Positions 1-15,500 of a stretch of 64,000 nt of DNA are shown in pieces (position 1 is the stretch's first letter; the number at the start of each line of letters is the position of its first letter). Location: the NCBI RefSeq assembly GCF_964340395.1, contig NC_135568.1, positions 16,357,776 through 16,421,775 on the forward strand, read 5' to 3'. Below the pieces are notes generated by a model that was not told the origin of the DNA, did not search any database, and saw nothing but the letters and a program-made list of their open reading frames with translations. The position numbers and the translations under genes were made by a program. The DNA is from Glandiceps talaboti. Its lineage: Eukaryota > Hemichordata > Enteropneusta > Spengelidae.

Positions 1-245
<245 letters not shown>

Positions 246-274
246 AAGACAGACAAGTCATTATGACAACTTAC

Positions 275-502
275 AGGGGTTAATTCCATTCCACCATAAC
301 TGGTTCCTATGGTAACATGGTAGTGTGCAATAAGGGAATGAATATCAGCAAATCCTAACCATGCCAGTTTGACATGTGCTGGTGTAGTTCCTTGTCTCTG
401 ATTATAAACCATCCAATCACTGACAGTGTGGTGACGTGTCAGATCAGCTGCATGCTCTGTATCAACAGCAAACATACCAACAGTAGGTGGAGTCGAATCA
501 AC
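275..502 (-). CDS. Large gene exon v37 with VDSTPP linker (last in window)
   Basis: 76 codons, V-D-S-T-P-P-T-V-G-M-F-A-V then V-K-L-A-W-L-G-F to G-G-M-E-L-T-P. Ends at donor GTAAGT with phase 0, so the gene continues left of the window. Confidence 0.9.
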
Positions 503-3500
503 CTGGTATCAACCAATCAAATGATAGAGTTAGAACTAAGATGATAAATGAAATGGCAACAAATCTTTACTGGTGAACGCCAAATATCATGATGTGTATC
601 AAGCCAGGTTGAAATATATGGCAATGTGCTATGTACTACTAGCCTATAACAGAATAGCTACTGTTCACACTTCTGGTCTATCAAACAGAATGTAAATTCA
701 TGTTTAGACTGATTTGATGGGCTAAGATAAATCACAATATTCAAAATGCATACATTGGTTCTAGATGGACAGTTACAAATCCTGTTCACATTGAGGAAAA
801 TCTACTATTGTATCTGAAATTGGATCTCATTGAAAACACCTAGTGGCAAATTATCACATCTTTTTAGCCAATCACTAAATTGTATTAAATCAACTTACCT
901 TTACACCTGGACTAGTGGCAGATGTACAAAGTTTTGCACCATTACAACCAATCACTTGAACATAGTAGGTATCACCATCATGTAGAGCCAAGTCAGTGAA
1001 TGTATATTCATTATCATCACCACTCAACTGAATTACAACAAGTAAAGTTATCATTTAATTTATCACCTATAATATTAGACAGTATGTGTATGTTGACTGT
1101 GAAACGTTTGGCATCCATTATATCATGGATTAAACCAGTTCCATCTTTCATTTCACAAAATAATCTTTGCACCACTGACGCAGATATGCGATTTAAAAAA
1201 AATTCTGGTCCATGTACATTTGTATATGAAACACAATGTTTTTTAAGACTTCATTGTCTTGTGGTAATACTCATATATTCAAACATCACTTTTCCACAAC
1301 TTGACAAAAGACCTTTGTCATTTGACCTGGTGCAAAAAAAGTCTGCAGAGTGTGCATCCTCCAAGTAATGTTTACCTTGACAGGTTCAATATCCAGTTCT
1401 GCCTGATGGTGTGTAAATATTGAAATCTTCTGATGAATGACATGACTTTGTGAATCATCAAATCTCCATTTTACTTTCAGCAGTGTTCTCCATACCTACA
1501 TGTATAAATTTTTAATGTTAGTATCTATACTATTAGCTGTTTTACTTTCACAGTGTTCTCCATCGTGTACAATGGTATAAAAATGAATGTATCATTTGTT
1601 AGTTTATCTTCTTCACTTACATTGAAAATTAACGTCACACATCCATGACTTAGGATGAATTTCAAAAATGACAGTGAGACCAAGATTCATGTCGTTGATA
1701 GTTCGTATTCATTCTACAGACACCTGACTAGCAAACTCATTCTAGACGATTTCCACACAAAAAATATACAATGGCGAAGAAGTACTCTTTCCATAAACTC
1801 ATTCACACACTAACTGCTTGGAAAGTAGTCACACACAGAAACTCATACACTCTCAAAAAAAACCCACAACACTACAGTACCCCATACACCTATACCTATA
1901 CTTACCAAGTTACCACCTGTCTGCATTAGCCTTACTCCGGAACTACATTCATCCCACCTCACAAACACAGACACACAGAAACACACACAATATCATTTCC
2001 ACACTTACCTGAGTGTTGTCAACCAATGATCCTAGAGTTGCATCAACAGCTGGTTGAGATGAAATGACTGGTTCAGTATTATCAACAATAAATCCATTGG
2101 AAGTCTGTTCAACATACAAACCTAATATAGTAGACAATAAGTGTGAAAATTAAAAGTTTATTATAATTATATTTTCAGGTTTAAAGTAGACAATGTGACA
2201 GAATCCTATGACATGAGTGCAAGTGTGGGGTATTTGCATGAGTGCTGCAATGCAGTGTCTGCAGCAATACTTTCACAAGCGTAGCAATTAGTACCCACAC
2301 TAGCACTCATGCAATATGGGGTTCTGTTATTATTACATATGTTTATCCAAAACAACAAATTTCAGTCAAAATGACTCTATGCGATCATGCGTCCGTATTT
2401 GCATATCATTTGCATGCAGGTATGCAATAATGTTTTTGGTATTGCACTACTCTGCAAATACCACTACAGTGTTGCAGTCAGCGTTTTGAAAGAGTGGGAC
2501 ATAGTGTCCCGAGACTTTCATTTTTCTGGGTTATCATAATTTTTTGGGGGACATTATCAAAAAAGCACCAATGGCATTGTAACACAACTGTTAAGTTTTA
2601 AAAATATTTACCCACATGCTGATGCATGCGGGTATGATTATGCAGTTGCCTATCTATTGTTATCTAGCGAATAAATGTGATCATTTGGCTGTTGCTATAA
2701 GTGTGGCCTCTTTTAATAGGTCACCAATATTTTCCTTGGCTGAACGATGGTCTGGATATATGTGTACACTATTGACATTGAATCATGTTGACATTCTATT
2801 TGTCTAAATGACAGCTTTAATTATTGATCAGAAATGAATCCAACACTTACCAGCTTTGTTATAGGCTCTGACAGTGATATAGACTGGTGTATCAAGTGCT
2901 AGAGGTTGGGATAACTGTGATATGAAAACTTTCTGTGTAAGATGTACTTTAGTAGATTGTACAATGTCATCACCACCAGATGTTGTTCCTGCTCTCCATT
3001 CATAATATGATAATGAGGAGTGTGGGTCATGGAAATCATACCAGTGTGCACCAATTATAGTTCTAGAATTGATGAATATGCAAATTATGTACTAAATATG
3101 TAAATTATGTTATCAATATCCAACAAACATATTCAGAAATCATACCAGTGTGCACCAATTATAGTTCTAGAAATGATGAATATGCAAATTATGTACTAAA
3201 TATGTAAATTATGCTATCAATATCCAACAAACATATTTAGAAATCATACCAGTGTGCGCCACATAGTTTTAGTAGAAATGATTGAATATACAAATTATGT
3301 ACTAAATATGTAAATTATATCAATATACAAAATTAATTTTTCGAAACCATACCATGCAGTGTGCACCAATTACAGTTCTAGCAATGAATATGCAAATTAG
3401 GTACTAAATATGTTAATTATGATATCAATATGGAAAATTTATTTTTAGAAATCATACTAGTGTGCATCAATTACAGTTCTAGCAAAATAAAAAAATGAAT

Positions 3501-6500
3501 AATTATGTATATTTTGTAAAATAAGTTTTTTATCAAATAATTTTTATGCAAACTGACTTTTGAAATCATATGAACTGATATCCATTCGTGCACAGTTCTA
3601 CAAGAAATAATGTATATGCAAATTATGTAATGAATATTTAAATTCAGTTAAATATGTTGATATCAATGTAAATGATGTCCTTAATATGCAAACAATCAAT
3701 TGATAGGAACTTCAAGGAAATTTGGAAAGATCAACATATTCTATATGTTGGAGAAAAATCTGTACTAAGAAACACTAGACCTTTGTAGAATCTGGGCAAA
3801 CTTACAAAGTATTACAGCATACTTTAGTACATGTATATTTCAATTGATAAACAGTTAATCTTTACCTAGATGATTGGTATTGGATGTCTACATCACCAAC
3901 TCCATCATATACTAATCCAGCTACTGGTGGTGAGTTATCTACCATAATACCATCAGATGTCACAGTTGTACACAGATCAGCAGCATTACAGCAAGTCACC
4001 GTCCAATAATATACTACACCTGGTTGTAGCTTGATATCAGAACGTGTTATTTCTAAACAGAATGTACAAAATCTGTTAGTTATTTTCATGAACCCCCCCC
4101 CCCCAAAAAAAAAAAAAAAAAAAAAAAAAAAATTAGTGATTAGTTTCTAGTAAATGTGAGGATTTAATGTCATGTCAATAGTGCAAACATTTCCAGACTT
4201 CCTTCCATTTTCAAAAATGTCAATCGTGCTGTAGGACTGGTTTACTGAAGTGGGACTGAATGACAGTTCTTTACCTCCAGGAAAACCCAGATGTGAACAT
4301 CCTGCCCAGGTCAAACACAGGTGGTGAAAGTAGCTAACTGTCTGTTAAAGTGTTATACATCGTTAATCTCTCCCTTAAGTCACAATATACCTCTATGTTA
4401 AATGTATTTTAGATTTCCTGTGAAATAAATCTTGATATTCAACATGTATCTGTACCATGTATCTGTTTTAACATGCAGTATTTTCAGGTTTACAATCACA
4501 CCTACCTGTATGAAGGCCAACATTTAGTGTTTCCATGGTATCATCACATCCACTACATGTCCCAATACTGTATGTATAACTGATAATATCTGTATGGGGA
4601 TCATGAAAACCTTCCCATCTAGCACTTAAACTAGATGCATCACTCTATATATACAAATAAAGAAAGTAATCATGTTTTTTTTTTTATTTAAACCAAATGT
4701 AATGTTATAATGTTAATATTCCATCTAACTGAGTTATAAGTCTTATAAACGACAAGTTTAGATCAAGAGTCCAATAACATTCCTGTCATCAAGAATGAAA
4801 CTTGAGGCATATTAACTATTGATTCAAAACTTTTGATAGTGAAACATTCCATTTACATTTTAGAACTAATGACACCAGAAAGTCTGTTCAATGCTTTTTG
4901 TAATCTTTCAACACACAAATCAAACAGAGGTGATGAGAGTAGATATAATTTATGTCTGTTATACACCAGTCCTGTAATCTCTCCCATCAGTCACAATATG
5001 CCGATATGCAAAATATACATTTCCTATAAAATCAAGATTGAGATTCCTAAAGGTTGTACAATTAATGCATATCTACCTGATAGTCTAGGTCAACATAGTC
5101 ATTTGATGGTTTGCCATCATAGACATAGCCTGGTATTGGTGGTGAGCTATCTACAATAGTAGCCCAGGATGATGCCAGTGTTGATAAACCAGCACCATTG
5201 TATGCCTACATTGAGAAAATGAAAATAGACCAGTAAGAAACGTGATTCTGGTAATTGAAGCTTCTGTTTACTGAGATAGACACAAACTAAATCTATTGTT
5301 CTTCAATATGGTAGATTACACAAGTTGGTGATGGTGGTTGCTCCGTTATGCTATTTTAATCACACTGTGATCAAGATAGTGTAAACATTGGAAGTACTAA
5401 AACAGTACACTGCAAGTTTATGGAACTAGCTTACAGAGAGCCAACCTACTGAGACTATAGTTACACCAATGTCCATTCAATAGCTTATCACTGTTGTATC
5501 AATACGGAGTGACAATTATTTTAGTTTGTGTCTATCTTAGTACACCAAAGCCTAAATTACCAGTCTTTAGAGTAATATTATTTGCAAAGAATCAAAATCA
5601 TAGTAAAATCATTTCATAATAATTATTATTAAAATTGTTTCATTTCTCAGAACTGTTATAAAGTTCTTCATACATTCTATGATTGAAGTGACTCTAAAGT
5701 GTTTGATTTCACCATATGAAACATTTCACTTGAAATGAATAATATTTAATTAATAATTAATAATATAAGAATCTGTATTTATCAGGATACAGTCCTTGGT
5801 CAAATTGACATCTAGGTCATGTCAAACTGGGGCACTAATTCTCTATTTTATGTCAAGTGTTTTGAATCTAGTCTAGCTTTGAATGAAAGTTGACTAACTG
5901 GTTACAAAAACAAATATTTGAATTATTTATCAAAGGGAAATAACAAGACAATATTTCTTATTCTGAGTTGAATGACGTACTTACCTTCACTGTCACAAAA
6001 TAGAAATGGCCCTCAATGAGACCAAGATCTGTACTTGGATCAGACACAGCTTCTTCTGAGTTGGTGGCTGTGAATGACATCACATCTGCAAAACCAGGCT
6101 TTGAACCAACAGCCCATTCATAGTGAGATATGCCTATAATAACATTCATAGAACATCATTATTTCAACTATACCGTCAGAGGGTAGAGTAAGATAAATAA
6201 CAACAACAAATACACTGTCAATAAATAGTTCTGTTTATAATATAACATTTCTAAATTAAATAATTAATATCAATACTCAGAACCAAGTATGAAGTTAGGG
6301 GTGCCTGGCACTCTAGTAGTCTTTTACTCTCTAAGCCTATCAAGTTAAGGGTACCACTTGCCATGTACTGTACTCAGATCACGTTAAGGGTACCACTTAC
6401 CACCCAATCTATCAAGTTAAGGGTGCCACTTACCACACTCTAATCCTATCAAGTTAGGGGTACCACTTACCACTCAATGTATCAAGTTAAGGGTACCACT

Positions 6501-9500
6501 AACCTCTAATTCTATCACATCAAGGGTACCAATAACCATTATTTTATCAAGTTATGGGTACCACTCACCACTCTACATGTACACCTACAAATACCACTAT
6601 CAATACCACTTACCACTCTCTAAGTCTGTGAACAATCCTTGCCATTCAGCACTGATGGATTTTGTGGATAGATGGAAATTCCCACCAACATCAATTTTGA
6701 TGTCTGACTTCATTGGAGGTGTAGTATCTATGGTAACGCCAGCAGATACAGCTTCCGTTGTAAAACCTACATTATCAGTAGCTGCAAATAAAACAATGAA
6801 AGTTAATACCATGTCTACAGTTGTGAAAATCTTTGAAATATACCAGTTACTATGTGTATATTAAGAGTAAAAAATTACAGTTAATTTAAACATAGGCAAT
6901 TACAAGAAGTTGAAGTTGAAGTTATGGATTGGTATCTTTATGAGAGTGGATTATTTCATCCACATTCTAAAATTTACCAAATGTTACAATTCCCCATGTA
7001 GTTTTTACCTTGCATTCTGCTCACTCACTCACTCACTCGATCACTCACTCACTCACTCACACATTCAGAGATAGCCATCCCTACAGAGCGACACACCGTG
7101 CTCAGTGATCAAAAGGTATAGTATTAAATGGTAAATACTAATAGATCTGATATCAATATCTGAAATACCTTTGACTGTAATAAAGTACGTAATGCCATCT
7201 TGTAAATTTAGACCATGGGCTACAGCACGGTTTGTGATTCCAACGTTTACATAATCCTGGACATCCACACCATTGGGTGAAGTACCTGTAACATACAACA
7301 AATAAATACAGTTGTAATCATTGTGATAGTAAATGATAATAACACTATAGTGAATGCCTATGGCAATCTATCCAATGGCTATGGCCATAATGATATATTG
7401 AATGACAATCTAATAAACAATATAATAGCACACAGCCATAACGATATATTGAATGACAATCTAATAAACGATATAATAGCACATGGCCATAATGATATAC
7501 TGACTGATTAAAACAATAATGAATGTTTATGACAGTATATCAAATGGTCATAGCAATGTTAATAGTGAATGGCCATTATTTCTACCAAATAGTGGTAAGA
7601 ATTATAACTGTTACAGTGAATGGCCATAATGATATGACCAGCAATAAAGTTTGGAGATTGGAAGTCTCAGTCAAACTTGATGAATATAATACGTGCTAAA
7701 TATTTACATCAGTTGCTATGTAACATATAAACAAATTCCTGGGCCTATGGAAAGAACAGTAAGTATCTTCAAATAAAAGTGTATTGGCTCTTGCTGCAGC
7801 TAAGCTAATGCTGTTATTATAAAAATACATTGCATTAGACTAAATACAAAATGTGTGTTGAACAACACCTAGAAGAAGAAAGACTAAGAATTATCATCCG
7901 TTGCAATCCATATATATCAAGTGTGTATACCTTACCTATTGCATATTCATAGTATTTGATACCAGAATGGTGAGTAGTGACTCCATCATCTTCGACATCA
8001 ATAAATGACTCCCAATGTACTGTCAATTCTGACTTGGACGTCTGTCAATAAACACACAATTTTGGTTACATTAAAGTTGTGCAAGCTGACTTTATACGGT
8101 TTTGGAAGTAATATTTTGATGCATGTTCAAAAGGTATCCACAGTATTCAACTGGAACAGTTGTTACAATCCATTTAGTCCATTTAGAATTGCAACTGAAA
8201 GGGTTGTTGTGTGCTGTGACAGTCCAAAGTTGTCATGCTGTCCCAAGTAGCTGTTATTAATGAATTGCAAAGTCACATACATAGTTACATAATTACATAG
8301 TCACATAACTACATAGTTACATAGTTACAGAATTACATAGTTACAGAATTACATTCTGACAGTTAGGCCCTCCTGGGCCTCTGACATCAGACTGAATAGA
8401 TTACAGGTTGGGCACACACAATATATAATCTTAATATGAAATATCAGTGTCTGATATTATTAACATACCTGATAGTACTGTTTGTTCCAGCCAATCCAGA
8501 CTTGGCCAGCTATAGGAGGTGTGTGATCCACAGTTATACCGTCAGAACAACTGGACAATTCTGGTAGAAGTTGTTCAGTATGTTCATACACTTTTCTGGT
8601 CACATTGGAATAAATGCAAATGTAGTAGCGTTGGCCATGGACGAGTTGTAAATTATCAATATTAACATAATTGTCCTGAAATCAATAAATGTATGTAGTA
8701 AATAGAGAATCAGTTGGAGGTTATTGTATCACTGCATGTTATCAAGACTTCAACAACTAAGTTTCATATGTACCAGACATTGCTTACACTGGTATGCTTG
8801 CACGCTAGACAGTGGTATTTGCACTGCAGTGCACTACCTAAAACATGATTGCATACCTACATACTCATGACATGCAAATGAGGGTGTGATCATTTTACAG
8901 AAGCATGTGATCACAATGTCTTTTTTATGAGAAATTTACTGTTTTGGATAAACACATGTAATAATAACAGAACCCAGTGTTTCATTGGCCCAGTTATATT
9001 ATTTCACTGCATTGTATGACAGATTGTTAATTGTTAGATTGCTTTCAGAAATAACTGAATTTGTGGGTTATCATTGAAGAAAACAGGTAATTGGTGGATT
9101 ATTATCGGTGATAATAAGAGATTTATAACTTTTTGATAAGACAAAAAAAGAATTTGAAGGTTGTTCTCATAGATAAGAAAGAATTTATCAGCCAGACAAC
9201 TGGTGAATTAGTAAGTTGTTTTCAGAGACAACTGATAAGAGAGCATTATCAGAGACAGAAGAGAAATGAAATATCATTATGATAATAGATAACACAGAAT
9301 CGTAAATTATTATCAAATCTAAAACTTAAGATGATAAATTATTATCCAAGGTACTGGTGGCTTCATATCGTACATTAGGAATGTCATTGAATTATCTAAC
9401 AAAAGTCTACAATAAAATATCCCTTACCTCAGTCTGTCCACATGCCATAACTTGCGGAGAGTTACAATCATAGTCTTCATATTCTAATACATTATTATGT

Positions 9501-12500
9501 TGTTTCCAATAACCCCAACGTTGTATACTATCATCAGATACTAATTTCCATTTATATGTATCGTATCTCAAAGTTGGCCATACTGCTGATAATTTATGTT
9601 TCCCGGGTGTGTACTCAGCATCTGGGGTTGTCCATTTGGCATTCAGTTCTAACTTTACATCACTGAAAACAATAGTTAGATCAGAAATTAGTTTATTTAT
9701 ATTACAATAAAATGCATAGTCTAGAGATTACAGCTGTTGTGGGTTTGAATCTGAAGATATCTTTATGCCATCTTAACTCAATGAGAAATCATGAACTGAA
9801 AGTTGTTTATGCAAATGAGTAAACCCTTAGCTGTTAGAATGACATAAACAATCACATTTGCAATTACCCTCAGTACATGAAAAACAATTTTATGGATGCA
9901 TTGCTGTTTATAAATAAAATAATTATACAAAAAATAATAAAAATAGCAAAAACAGTGTATAAATGCATCCTGATAAAACAAATATACCATATTTGGACAT
10001 TATGTAATTGCCTATTGTTGCTATAGCTACCGACACTGTCAATGACAATATGTGGTATAAGTGTACAGTTATAGATACACTTACCTCGCATCTGCATTGC
10101 CGTTGCTAAAGCTACCAACACTATCAATGACAACATTTGGTATAAAAAGTGCAGTTACAGATATACACTTACCTTACATCAGTATCGTCGTTGCTATAGC
10201 TACCAACGCTATCAATGACAATATTTGGTATAATAAGTACTGGGTTATACTGTGTGCAATCATAGATGTCTTCATACACAGTTGTAAACAGACCAGCTTT
10301 GTTGTAACCACGTAAACCAACTTGTATGCATGACGTAAACTCTAACTCCTGGTCTAAAGTGACTATGGAAGTCAACTAGGGAAGGAGAATAACAAAAAAT
10401 AGGATTAACATCAAATAACGTCAACTTTATCTTTTTACAGTCATGTCATGAAATAGTGTTTAACACTCAACAAAACCTTAAAAAAAAAAATTTTTGCATC
10501 ATTTGATTGTCACTTTGTGAAACTTACATCATTTAGAGTAATTTCAATAATAAAAGTTTGTACCACAATATACTGAAAATTTGACACCCTTCTTGTGGAC
10601 ATCAAAATTATATCAGTGATACTTTATACAACCATCATGTTGTATTATCTATCAAAATAATTATTTATAATGACCTATGCTTTACATTTGCACTACAAAG
10701 TGAAAACCTTGACAAACTTGTGCCACATGACAATTGTGTGGAATCTTCTGGAATTTAACATTACATCACATTTACATGATTTCTTCCAAACTTGAAGAAT
10801 CCACCAAGAAGTTGGCAAACTATGTTGAAAGGTATATTGCAACTGAATATACATCTGCATATCAATGGCTTTTTAAAATTATCATTGAATGTATGTGATT
10901 TATACCAAGAAAATATTTAACATGGACCTACCTGGTTATCAAGAATGGAGGGACTGTCTATGCGTTGCCATGGAATCAGTGCATTACCATGGTGATTATC
11001 TGATGTTTTTACTGTCAGTGTCCATTCATAGTAGTCCATACTATCTGTGTCATCATCATCATAACTGACTGGTACATCGTCAGTAAAGGCATTCCACGAA
11101 AATTCTATTTCCTTTGAACCACTAAAAATTGACAATACATACAGTACATATGAGCTGTACACATAGACATTTAGTGGTTGTGTTCAATTCTGGAAGTGAC
11201 TCTAAATAGACAGAGTGTGTTATATTGGGTTGTCTTCGATATTCCATTCAATTTATATTACAACTGCCGACATTGAAGCATTGATGAATGGAACTTGTTA
11301 CTAACGGGAAAGTAAACAACTGAATTGGATTAATAACACTTGGCACAGCATGTTGGAACAGCAGAGACTTGTATTACACACCATGATTTGATAAGAACAG
11401 TTTTATGGCCTCTTTATGTGTATATGAAATACCAGGGGAACTTATAATTTGTTTGTGAACATGAAATGTGAAGAGGCCATAAATTTGTTGTTATCAAATG
11501 ATTGAATGTAATACAAGTCTCTGTACTTTCAATACATTATTATCCAATTCATTTTTTTACTTTCATTGTTTGTAACAGGTTCTATTCGTCAATGCTTTGA
11601 TGTCGGCAGTTGTATCTATTCAACACATTCAGTAGTGTGAGGACTTAGCTCTTGGATGGGTTATTCCCAAAATGTCAGGTGTTTTCAACTTTATCAGACT
11701 GAGGCAAAACAGAGACTCAGTGGGTGAAAACACAATATTAACACCAATATATATAAGGAAAGTGAAACAGAGTATAACAAGTTACATCTACTGTACTATC
11801 TGATATAATAGTATATGACACACAAAACATGGTGAACACAGTCAAACATCTACTTTAACTGTACATTTTTTCACTTTCCCTTTATTACCAGAATATATCT
11901 AAGTATGTGTCTGTTTCTACAAAATGTTAAAAGTGTACTCACTTGAAATAACTAATTGTTGATATTCCATCAGACAATGGTGGATTGGGGTGTACTGTGA
12001 AACCATCACTAGATACAGGCTGAAAGCAACCAGCTGGGTGACAGAACTTTACAGTGGAGCGATATTGTTCCCCAGCTTGTAGATGTACGGATGTCAGAGT
12101 TGTATCAGCCATTCCAATATCACTGAAGTCTTCAATGAAATCCCATACAGTGAATGAACTAAAGAAAGACATCTTAATGTTAGACCACACACATTTATGA
12201 ACAGATTTGTACACAAGTTACTGTTATATTCAGATATCTCGCTAACTAGTATTTTTTCAATTTAAACGCAAAACTGATAATTTACTTATATAATAAATTA
12301 ACAAAGATAGGTAAAACAATTATTAAAGGTGAGGCAATGTACCGATATGCTATCAACTGCAATGTATGTATCGCAGAAAGATTTCAAAAGTTACAGAGAG
12401 TAAGCAGTCAGTTTGAACTTTTATAAATGTTAGCAGCTTATAGTTGCAAGGCTGCATAATAAATTTAGTCTTAAAATCTAAGTGGTCTTCTGTGCAATAA

Positions 12501-15500
12501 TAAGACGTTTTTTCGTCTCACGGCAGATCTCGCGAGATCCCGTGTGAGCCATTGTATCCATAGCAACAACATGAGCGAGGTCAAGCTGAAAGTAACGCTT
12601 AGAGGCACTATTGCTAAAACATCATTGCCCATGGCCAAGATAAAAGCTTGATCATGCACGATCACATGTTTGACAACCGTTGTTGCTAGGCATATTTGTA
12701 TATTTCGCGAGATCTACAACAAGATGTACAATCCCTTATTTGATGAGTTCTCACCTATTAATATGTTCTTGTCTTTGTAAACTCCACAGTACATGTGTTA
12801 TATATGGTTGTATATCATCTGAAATAATCCAATGAGCTGCTACACTTGATGTAGATACTTGGTAGTCAATGTCCAGCTGACAAACATGGCGTCCATCGTT
12901 ACTATGGTGATCACTGTCACCTAGACTTTCCTGTTCACTTGGCAAACTGCCAACTAAACAAAACAAAATATGAACTCTTTAGCTTCATATGTGCACTAAC
13001 ATGTAGATAAAGTTGCAATGGAAAGAATACTAATTAAAAGCATATATTTAAACAAATCTGATTTGGAGTGACTGACTGTTTAGTTATGCAGTTGCTTTGA
13101 AAGATTTCTGTGATAATCTTTTTTAAATTTAAAATGTGTTAGTTGAAACGATACCGAAGAAAATGTTTCGTGGACTGAAAAAAAGAAACTGATGTGGAGA
13201 GTGTATCATGGAATCACTGCTTGTAATCCCTTTTGCTAAGTTTTGTTCAATGTTCAATACAACTTAAGTCAAAAAGCAGTCCAGAGTGGAAAACACCTAC
13301 CTGTGTCTGTACATCCTAAACCATCATATACATAAGCTGTTGTCAAGACATCATTATCAGCTAACACAACCACACCATCAGAACTGACAGTTACACTACC
13401 AGCTTCATTGACTGCCCTCACAGTCACATAGTATTTCTAATATTACAGAATGAAGGAACAAATGGCATATGAATTCACACTGACTGTTTAGTTTGATATG
13501 TGTGATTATAGTAATTGCATGAAATTCTACGTGAACTAGAGCAACTATTGGTAACATCGTATCAAAGAATATACAGCAGAAACAGGATTGATATTATGGG
13601 ATGTGATGTCTTTGACACATTAAATACAGTAAATGTCATAATTTAACCCAAGTTACCAGCACCACATACACAGCAGGATCCTGCACCTTATCACACCTAG
13701 AGTAAGAGATGATAAGCATTGCTTCTGTTTTACTGTGCAGTAGACTGTGTTTTGCTAATTTAGGTCTGGGAACCCCTGGTAACAGAGGAGGGAAATCCAG
13801 TAAAATTGGCAAAAGCTTTTCATACCATTTACCATAACTTTGGCGGGAACCCTGGTAAAATGACTGGTGAACTAGGGTAGATTTTACTTGCTAACCACAC
13901 TTAGCATAAACACTGTAGAAACTGTCTTATGTTGATTCCTTACACATTGGACTTGCTAATTTTAATAACTTTGTGGTGTCTCATATCATCATAATTTGTT
14001 CTGAGTTTGTAGTTGCAGACATCTGTATAAAAAAATGTCATGTACAGAAAGGCATGCAAACCATGTATGTTTCAGCTGTGTGAAAATAACTTCCCCATCA
14101 ACTTTCTAATTATGTTACATATAACTACAATTTACAAACCATAATCTCTTCCAGTGTCCACATAAATTATTCTACAGAGTACTTTACCTTGAATACTTCA
14201 AGTTGTAGACCATCAAAACTATGTGAACTTTGACCTCCATCTACAGTAGTGAATGCCACTACATCATCACCACCTGGTGAAGTACCAATACTGACATAGT
14301 ACTGGACATCTAAATATGCATGTTGAAACCCTGACCACCTGGCATGTAGTGTGGATGTGGAGGTTTGAAAGTCAATGTCAATGGGTTCCTATAAAGTAAA
14401 ATCATAACATTAATATTTTATAGATCGACACACACAGTAATAACTTGTTAGGTTTTAAGGATGACGTTTCCATTATGAGTGTATAAAAATGTTTGTGTGT
14501 GTGTGTGTGTGTGTGTGTAATGTAGTACTCGTACTGCATAACTGATAAAAGATGATGTTATTATACAAGTCAACACACCAAACCATCAAGTGGTGCTTTT
14601 TACGAGATAAAACTATGGCAATTTGGGGCAGCCAGGAAATTTTGATAAAGGACTTATTTTCGCTTATTTTGCTGTAAAACAAAAATTAATGTAAAAATAC
14701 GTAGCGACTAAATGCATCTTGGACAGCGTACATAAACAGTGCACCAGACTTAGTTGATTTGTAAACATTTAGTCTTTGAGAACTAGTTTCCAAACTATGA
14801 AATCGCAAAATATTCATGTGGCAAAAATATTTAGGGTTGCAGTATTCCGTCAAGAAGATCACATTGCCATACAGTATATTGTTATAATGGCTACATGTCA
14901 GATTATGTAAAACAAAATATTCAGATTCTCTTTCAAACAAAACAGAAATCATTCGCTAACTCAATGAACATACCCCAAATACTATGTCCTCTCCATGTGG
15001 TTGAATGTCATACACCACGCCTCTAGATGGCGCTTCAACAATATGCCTGTAAGGTTCTGATTGGGCAATACTGGACAATCCAGCAGTGTTTTCAACCCTG
15101 ATGAATATGTAATAGGTATGATCGCCATGGAGATGCCAGTCAAGAAGGCTTGTTGGTATGGCAACACATGTTGGTGGTGTGGTACTCTGACAAACAGTGT
15201 TATCTTCTTGGATATTGGTAAAACTTAGTATGTTAGCTTCAGCTGGACTTGAACCTGTACAAAATGAGATCAATGATAACATTTGTAAAAACTGGGTAAC
15301 AACAAAATACATTGTTTGGGTCAGTCTATCAAATAAGCTATCATCAAGATCTTAGGTCTTCTAGTGAAATAAGAATTTCACAGAATGCAATGGGTGACCA
15401 CTCCCCCCCCCCCCCCCCCCCCCTTCCGCCTCCTCCAGAATGACACACAAACACAGAGATGAATGACAGGTTCAGTAACATGTGAAATACGGTAAATATT

